64,000 nt of DNA from Ga0074130 sp035565355 (lineage in GTDB: Bacteria > Pseudomonadota > Gammaproteobacteria > Burkholderiales > Rhodocyclaceae), in NCBI GenBank assembly GCA_035565355.1, contig DATMSM010000044.1, positions 1-64,000 on the forward strand, read 5' to 3'. The notes under the pieces were generated by a model. That model searched no databases and was not told the origin of the DNA. It saw nothing but the letters and a program-made list of their open reading frames with translations. Shown here piece by piece: positions 59,627 to 64,000 of the stretch. Position numbers and translations under genes: made by a program. Each line of letters opens with the position of its first letter. Within the stretch, counting starts at the first letter, position 1.

Positions 59627-60918
59627 TGGGCGCTAATGAAATTCAAGATCGCGGCGTACTGCGCTTTCTGACCTGCGGCAGCGTCGACGACGGCAAGAGC
59701 ACGCTGATCGGCCGCCTGCTGTTCGACACCAAAACCATCCTGGTCGATACGCTCAACGCCATCGAGCGCACCTCCAAGAAGCGCGGCATGGAAGCGGTGG
59801 ACCTGTCCCTGCTTACCGACGGCCTGCAGGCCGAGCGCGAGCAGGGCATCACCATCGACGTGGCCTACCGCTACTACAGCACCGGCACGCGCAAGTACAT
59901 CATCGCCGATGCGCCGGGCCACGAGCAGTACACCCGCAACATGGTGACTGCCGCCTCGACCGCCAACCTCGCCATCATCCTCATCGATGCGCGCAAGGGC
60001 ATGCTGACGCAGACGCGTCGCCACTCCTACCTGGCCAACCTGGTCGGTATTCCGCATCTGCTGGTTGCCATCAACAAGATGGACCTCGTCGATTACGACC
60101 AGGCCGTGTTCGAGAAGATCAAGGCCGAATACCTCGCATTCGCCCAGCAGATCGGTCTCAAGGATGTGCGCTTCATCCCTATGTCGGCGCTGAATGGCGA
60201 CATGATCGTGGATCGTGGCGACAAGCTGGACTGGTACGATGGTCCGACCCTGCTCGAAATTCTCGAAGCGGCGCCCTGCGCCCACGGTGAAAACGGTGGC
60301 GACCGCGATGAGCGCTTCCGCTTCCCGGTGCAGTTCGTGTGCCGCCCGCACGACTCCGCCAACCCCGAGCTGCACGACTATCGCGGCTTCATGGGACGCA
60401 TCTCGTCCGGCTTCATCGCCAAGGGCGATGCCGTGACCGTGCTGCCCTCGGGCGCGACCAGCACGGTCAAGGACATCCAGATCTACGGCGAATCGCTGGC
60501 CGAAGCGCATGCCGATCAGTCGGTAACCCTCCTGTTGGAGGATGAAGTCGATATCTCGCGCGGCGACATGATCGTCAAGAGCGCTGCGCAACCGACCACC
60601 ACCAAGCAGATCGAGGCCGTGCTGTGCTGGCTGTCGGAAACACCGCTGGATAAGGCGCGCAAATATGTCGTGCGCCACACCACGCGCGAATCCAAGGCCA
60701 TCCTGGCCGGCATCGAATACCGTCTCGACATCAACACGCTGGAAAAACAGGGCGCCGACAAGCTGGCGGTAAACGACATCGCCAAGGTGACGATCAAGCT
60801 GGCCCAGCCGCTGGCCATCGATCCTTACTCGGAGAACCGTGCCACCGGCGCTTTCATCGTCATTGATGAGTCAACCAACAACACGGTGGGTGCCGGCATG
60901 ATTTTGAACGCCGCTTAA
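59626..60918 (+). CDS. cysN: sulfate adenylyltransferase subunit 1
   Basis: A 430-residue GTPase subunit that drives APS formation by CysD. The G1 motif is FLTCGSVDDGKSTLIGRLLF, the G3 motif IADAPGHEQYTRNMVTAAST, and the G4 motif AINKMDLVDYD. There is no fused APS kinase (CysC) domain, which fits reduction of APS directly by CysH. The stop codon lies in the middle of a perfect 32-base palindrome at 60901-60932. Confidence 0.96.
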   Translation: MGANEIQDRGVLRFLTCGSVDDGKSTLIGRLLFDTKTILVDTLNAIERTSKKRGMEAVDLSLLTDGLQAEREQGITIDVAYRYYSTGTRKYIIADAPGHEQYTRNMVTAASTANLAIILIDARKGMLTQTRRHSYLANLVGIPHLLVAINKMDLVDYDQAVFEKIKAEYLAFAQQIGLKDVRFIPMSALNGDMIVDRGDKLDWYDGPTLLEILEAAPCAHGENGGDRDERFRFPVQFVCRPHDSANPELHDYRGFMGRISSGFIAKGDAVTVLPSGATSTVKDIQIYGESLAEAHADQSVTLLLEDEVDISRGDMIVKSAAQPTTTKQIEAVLCWLSETPLDKARKYVVRHTTRESKAILAGIEYRLDINTLEKQGADKLAVNDIAKVTIKLAQPLAIDPYSENRATGAFIVIDESTNNTVGAGMILNAA

Positions 60919-60932
60919 GCGGCGTTCAAAAT
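60901..60932 (+). repeat. perfect palindrome over the cysN stop codon
   Basis: The arms ATTTTGAACGCCGCTT and AAGCGGCGTTCAAAAT are perfectly complementary and meet inside the TAA stop codon at 60916-60918. No T run follows, so it is not a standard terminator; in RNA it would form a 15- or 16-base-pair stem at the end of the gene. It could protect the 3' end or help stop transcription. Confidence 0.7.
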
Positions 60933-60939
60933 CACAGCT

Positions 60940-61080
60940 AAGCACTCCCTCCCCCGCCCCGTCCGGGGCTCGCATTGCACTGCTCGCCCGCTCATGCGGC
61001 GCAAAGCAGTGCTTTGCGAATTCCCGCCTTCGCCCCACATGGAAGGGGCGAAACCGGTCGGTCCGCTCTTCGCCGATACG
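60940..61080. repeat. hairpin-rich intergenic region between cysN and dsbB
   Basis: GC-rich, with two further inverted repeats: GCACTGCT at 60977-60984 with AGCAGTGC at 61005-61012, and TTCGCCCC at 61029-61036 with GGGGCGAA at 61045-61052. The style resembles dispersed REP-type intergenic elements, but only one copy of this exact set was noticed in the window. Confidence 0.4.
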
Positions 61081-61103
61081 GTCAAGTCGCGTAAGATTGC
61101 CGC

Positions 61104-61601
61104 ATGAAGCTGCTCACGCCCACACGCATCTTTGTTCTGACCTTCCTGGCCGGTGCCGGTCTGGTTGGCGGCGGCTTGTATCTGGCCAAGACGCTCAATC
61201 TGGCGGCCTGCCCGCTGTGCATTTTGCAGCGCATGGTGTATCTGGCGCTGGCGCTCTCCTCCCTGATCGGCCTAGTACTGTCACGCTGCCGCCTGTCGCA
61301 GGTGCTGGTCGCGCTCGGCAATAGCGGGCTGGCCGGACTGGGCGCCTTTATCGCCGGCTACCAAGTCTGGCTGCAGCGCTTCGCCACCGACATCAGTTGC
61401 ACCGCCAACGCTCCCTGGTGGGAAGAGTTTGTTTACTGGGCCGGGGAGAAAGTCCCGCCTCTGTTCGAGGCGACGGGCCTGTGTTCGGAAGCCGGCTGGA
61501 AGTTCCTCGGCCTCGCCATCGCCGACTGGTCGCTGCTGGCCTTCAGCGGCCTGCTGCTACTGTCGCTGCTTGCCTTCGCCAAGATCCTGCGCGGCAGATA
61601 A
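61104..61601 (+). CDS. dsbB: disulfide bond formation protein DsbB
   Basis: A 165-residue inner-membrane protein with four hydrophobic helices that reoxidises DsbA and passes electrons to quinone. The first cysteine pair is AACPLCILQRM near residue 36; the second pair lies in the periplasmic loop, ISCTANAPWW and TGLCSEAGWKFLGL. All four catalytic cysteines are present and the length is normal. It likely supports disulfides in exported proteins such as the four-cysteine pilin partner. It stands alone, 185 bases after cysN. Confidence 0.93.
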   Translation: MKLLTPTRIFVLTFLAGAGLVGGGLYLAKTLNLAACPLCILQRMVYLALALSSLIGLVLSRCRLSQVLVALGNSGLAGLGAFIAGYQVWLQRFATDISCTANAPWWEEFVYWAGEKVPPLFEATGLCSEAGWKFLGLAIADWSLLAFSGLLLLSLLAFAKILRGR

Positions 61602-61664
61602 ACGCCCGCCGCGCCGCGATTTGGCGGAAAATTGCAGCATTCGCCAATCAAGAGCGTTACCCCG

Positions 61665-62471
61665 ATGAGTAGTACCTATCCCGTTTTTCGTCTTCACCCC
61701 GCGCCTAGCACCGAGGCTGAACGGCTGATCGCGAAAATTGACGCCGTCCTTCCCCAGACGCAGTGCACCAAGTGCGGCTATGACGGCTGTCGCCCCTATG
61801 CCGAGGCCATTGCGCGCGGCGAGGCCGACATCAATCAGTGCCCGCCCGGCGGCGACCATGGCATTCATGTGCTGGCCGAGCTGCTGGACAAGCAATACAA
61901 GCCGCTGAACCCGGCCAATGGCTTCGAGCAGCCACGTATGGTGGCCTTCATCGACGAGCCGATCTGTATCGGCTGCACCTTGTGCATTCAGGCCTGCCCG
62001 GTCGATGCCATCGTCGGCGCCGCCAAGCTGATGCACACCATCGTTCCCGACCTCTGCTCCGGCTGCGACCTCTGCGTTGCGCCCTGCCCGGTCGACTGCA
62101 TCAGCATGCAGCCCGTCACCGCCGAGGAACTGGCACTGGATCGCAGCGAACAATGGCGCAGCCAGCATGAATTCCTTTTGTTTCGCGAGCAACGCAACAA
62201 GGAAGAAAAGAGCAAACCCGTCGGTGCTAAAGCACCGACCTCGCCGGCTGATGCCGGCATCGCCGAACCGTCCGCCCCCTCATCGGCTGTAGCAGCAGCG
62301 GCCGATCTGATGCCACTGGATGCAAAGCGCGCTCTGATCGCCGCCGCCATGGAGCGCGCGCGCCAACAGCGCGAGGCGGCCGCGCCGCAGAACACTGACA
62401 ATCTCAGCGATGCCACACGCGCGGAAATCGAAGCCATCGAAGCGCGACGCAAGAAGAACGAGAACAGCTGA
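61665..62471 (+). CDS. rnfB: soluble RnfB-like ferredoxin
   Basis: A 268-residue iron-sulfur protein of the RnfB/RsxB family. The four-cysteine domain is CTKCGYDGCRPYAEAIARGE followed by INQCPPGG (about residues 34-65), and then two 4Fe-4S ferredoxin motifs, CIGCTLCIQACPVDAI and CSGCDLCVAPCPVDCI. The N-terminal membrane helix of true RnfB is missing, and no other rnf genes are nearby. The C-terminal 85 residues are Ala-, Lys- and Glu-rich and probably disordered. This stand-alone form beside nth is common in betaproteobacteria; its partner is unknown. Confidence 0.87.
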   Translation: MSSTYPVFRLHPAPSTEAERLIAKIDAVLPQTQCTKCGYDGCRPYAEAIARGEADINQCPPGGDHGIHVLAELLDKQYKPLNPANGFEQPRMVAFIDEPICIGCTLCIQACPVDAIVGAAKLMHTIVPDLCSGCDLCVAPCPVDCISMQPVTAEELALDRSEQWRSQHEFLLFREQRNKEEKSKPVGAKAPTSPADAGIAEPSAPSSAVAAAADLMPLDAKRALIAAAMERARQQREAAAPQNTDNLSDATRAEIEAIEARRKKNENS

Positions 62472-62477
62472 GCCCAG

Positions 62478-63116
62478 ATGAATCCCCAAACGCGATACGA
62501 AATCTTCAAGCGTCTCGCCAAGTCGATTCCCGAGCCGGAAACCGAACTGGAATATGAAACGCCCTACCAACTGCTGGTCGCGGTCGTGCTCTCGGCCCAG
62601 GCCACGGACAAGGGGGTGAATATCGCCACGCGGCCCCTGTTCAAGAAGGCGCCGACGCCCGAGCAGATGGTCAAACTGGGTCTGGAAGGTATTACCGAAG
62701 CGGTCAAGACCATAGGCCTGTTCCGCACCAAGGCCAAGAATGTGCTGGCGCTGTCCGAACTGTTGATCGCTCACCATGGCAGCCAGGTGCCGGATGACCG
62801 CGACGCCCTGGAAGCCCTGCCGGGTGTTGGCCGCAAGACGGCCAATGTCATACTCAACACCATCTTCGGCCATCCGACTATCGCGGTGGATACGCACATC
62901 TTCCGCTTCGCCAATCGCACCAGAATTGCACCGGGCAAGGATGTGCGCGCGGTCGAGGACAAGCTGATCAAGGTGGTGCCCAAGGACTTCCTCGTCGATG
63001 CGCACCACCTGATGATCCTGCATGGCCGCTACGTGTGCAAGGCACGCACGCCCGAATGCTTTCGCTGCGTCATCAATGACCTGTGCGAATTCAAAGAGAA
63101 AAATCTGGAGTACTGA
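62478..63116 (+). CDS. nth: endonuclease III
   Basis: A 212-residue DNA glycosylase/AP lyase that removes oxidised pyrimidines. The helix-hairpin-helix is LPGVGRKTANVILNT with the catalytic lysine, the catalytic aspartate lies in IAVDTHIFRFANR, and the 4Fe-4S cluster has the standard spacing in CKARTPECFRCVINDLCEF. Length matches the family. It lies six bases after rnfB, a common pair; an electron link between the two proteins is possible but not shown. Confidence 0.97.
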   Translation: MNPQTRYEIFKRLAKSIPEPETELEYETPYQLLVAVVLSAQATDKGVNIATRPLFKKAPTPEQMVKLGLEGITEAVKTIGLFRTKAKNVLALSELLIAHHGSQVPDDRDALEALPGVGRKTANVILNTIFGHPTIAVDTHIFRFANRTRIAPGKDVRAVEDKLIKVVPKDFLVDAHHLMILHGRYVCKARTPECFRCVINDLCEFKEKNLEY

Positions 63117-63122
63117 AATCCA

Positions 63123-63551
63123 ATGAGCCTCTTCAATCCCACCCGTGATCAAGTCCGCCTCTTCTTCATCGACGCCTGGAAGAAGGAGCGCGAAGGCCTG
63201 CCGCAGACGCCGCTGGAAATGCAGGCCTCGACCTTCGTGAAATGGCATCCGGAATATCATGCCCTGCTCGAGGCACCGGACGCGCTAACGCGCGAATGGA
63301 CACCCGAAGACGGCGAGACCAACCCCTTCCTGCATCTGTCCATGCATCTGGCCATCTACGAACAGTTGCAGATCGACCAGCCGCCCGGCCTGCGCGACGC
63401 CTTCACAAAACTCTGCGACAAGCACGGCAACCAGCACGATGCTTTCCACGACGTACTCGAATGCCTGGGTGAGACAATGTGGCAGGCCCAACGTAGCGGC
63501 CAGCCGCCGGACAGCGCCGCCTATGTCGAATGCGTGCGGATGAAGCTATAA
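63123..63551 (+). CDS. DUF1841 family protein
   Basis: A 142-residue cytoplasmic protein of the DUF1841 family, found mainly in beta- and gammaproteobacteria. Visible blocks are NPTRDQVRLFFIDAWKKERE, NPFLHLSMHLAIYEQLQIDQ and HDAFHDVLECLGETMWQAQR. The histidine pattern (HLSMH, KHGNQHDAFHD) could bind metal, but no function is known. It lies six bases after nth and is probably co-transcribed. Confidence 0.9.
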   Translation: MSLFNPTRDQVRLFFIDAWKKEREGLPQTPLEMQASTFVKWHPEYHALLEAPDALTREWTPEDGETNPFLHLSMHLAIYEQLQIDQPPGLRDAFTKLCDKHGNQHDAFHDVLECLGETMWQAQRSGQPPDSAAYVECVRMKL

Positions 63552-63588
63552 ACAAGACCTGAGCGCCAACCCAGCCCGAGGACTCATC

Positions 63589-64000
63589 ATGCGTTTCGAA
63601 GGAAGCTCGACCTACGTTGCCACGCCGGATCTGATGCTTGCGGTCAATGCCGCCATCACCCTGCAGCGCCCCTTGCTGATCAAGGGTGAGCCAGGCACCG
63701 GCAAGACCATGCTGGCTGAGGAGGTTGCCGCCGCGCTGAGCAAGCCGCTGTTCCAGTGGCATATCAAGTCGACGACCAAGGCGCAGCAGGGACTCTACGA
63801 ATATGACGCTGTCTCGCGCCTGCGTGACTCGCAACTGGGCGATGATCGCGTCAGGGATATCCGCAACTACATCGTCAAAGGCACGCTGTGGCAAGCCTTT
63901 GAATCCGACCAGCAGGCCGTAGTCCTGATCGATGAGGTCGACAAGGCCGACATCGAGTTCCCCAACGACCTGCTGCGCGAACTCGATCGCATGGAGTTCA
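63589..64000 (+). CDS. MoxR-family AAA+ ATPase (partial, N-terminal part)
   Basis: The first 137 residues of a MoxR-type AAA+ ATPase, cut by the window edge. Walker A is LLIKGEPGTGKTMLAEEVAA near residue 30, and Walker B is VVLIDEVDKADIEFPNDLLR near 115. KSTTKAQQGLYEYDAVSRL is typical of the group. MoxR ATPases act as chaperones, usually with a VWA-domain partner encoded next door, which would lie outside the window. It is 37 bases downstream of the DUF1841 gene. Confidence 0.92.
   Translation, partial: MRFEGSSTYVATPDLMLAVNAAITLQRPLLIKGEPGTGKTMLAEEVAAALSKPLFQWHIKSTTKAQQGLYEYDAVSRLRDSQLGDDRVRDIRNYIVKGTLWQAFESDQQAVVLIDEVDKADIEFPNDLLRELDRMEF

Noticed and set aside
59623..60678. 351-codon minus-strand frame opposite cysN
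   Set aside because: Shadow of cysN.

Overview
The window looks like the chromosome of a GC-rich betaproteobacterium, probably of the Rhodocyclales/Nitrosomonadales neighbourhood. The supports are the order thrS-infC-rpmI-rplT-pheS-pheT-ihfA-merR-tRNA-Pro, the pair aat-bpt, a sulfate cluster cysI-DUF934-cysH-cysD-cysN without a flavoprotein partner, a soluble RnfB next to nth, and the many proteobacterial DUF families (DUF4197, DUF192, DUF1841). Most genes are core housekeeping genes, intact and tightly packed. No rRNA, CRISPR array, insertion sequence or prophage was seen.

Layout. 1-0.5 kb: an AT-rich gap with a cluster of DnaA boxes. 0.5-15.2 kb: core genes (xseA, sodB, transaldolase, DUF4197, DUF192, an RsuA-family pseudouridine synthase, a cold-shock protein, clpS-clpA, a large hybrid histidine kinase, CYTH-CHAD, sixA, phosphoglycolate-type phosphatase). 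15.3-27 kb: an accessory surface-sugar locus. One nine-gene, mostly overlapping minus-strand operon makes a CDP-deoxysugar (rfbF, rfbG, rfbH), adds an unusual NeuB-like synthase and a thiamine-diphosphate enzyme, and ends with a FkbM-type methyltransferase, an SDR reductase/epimerase, GtrA and a GtrB-like transferase. A multi-pass membrane protein, perhaps a GT-C transferase, is divergent to it. 27-34.5 kb: a plus-strand locus with a sigma-54-type promoter, a 60-residue type IV pilin, a small exported four-cysteine protein, a terminator, and then an ABC-2 exporter permease, a 1094-residue TPR/glycosyltransferase-like protein with an internal duplication, a TPR protein with a GspG-like tail, the ABC ATPase and a methyltransferase. 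34.5-39.5 kb: small metabolic and regulatory genes. 39.7-47.6 kb: tRNA-Pro, the translation operon and tRNA-Val. 47.7-54.8 kb: NlpC/P60, an iron(III) ABC importer, aat, bpt, pyrD. 54.9-60.9 kb: sulfate assimilation. 61-64 kb: dsbB, rnfB, nth, DUF1841 and the start of a MoxR ATPase.

How the parts work together. ClpS-ClpA (6.4-9.0 kb) and Aat plus Bpt (52.3-53.8 kb) are the recognition and tagging halves of the bacterial N-degron pathway. TSUP-CysI-DUF934-CysH-CysDN give sulfate or sulfite handling, activation and reduction to sulfide. The 15-34 kb interval appears to be devoted to the cell surface: an unusual sugar, its lipid-linked transfer, and a short pilin with export and modification functions. 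The short-pilin/ABC/TPR-GT locus and the branched- or extended-sugar operon are the two places most likely to hold undescribed biology.
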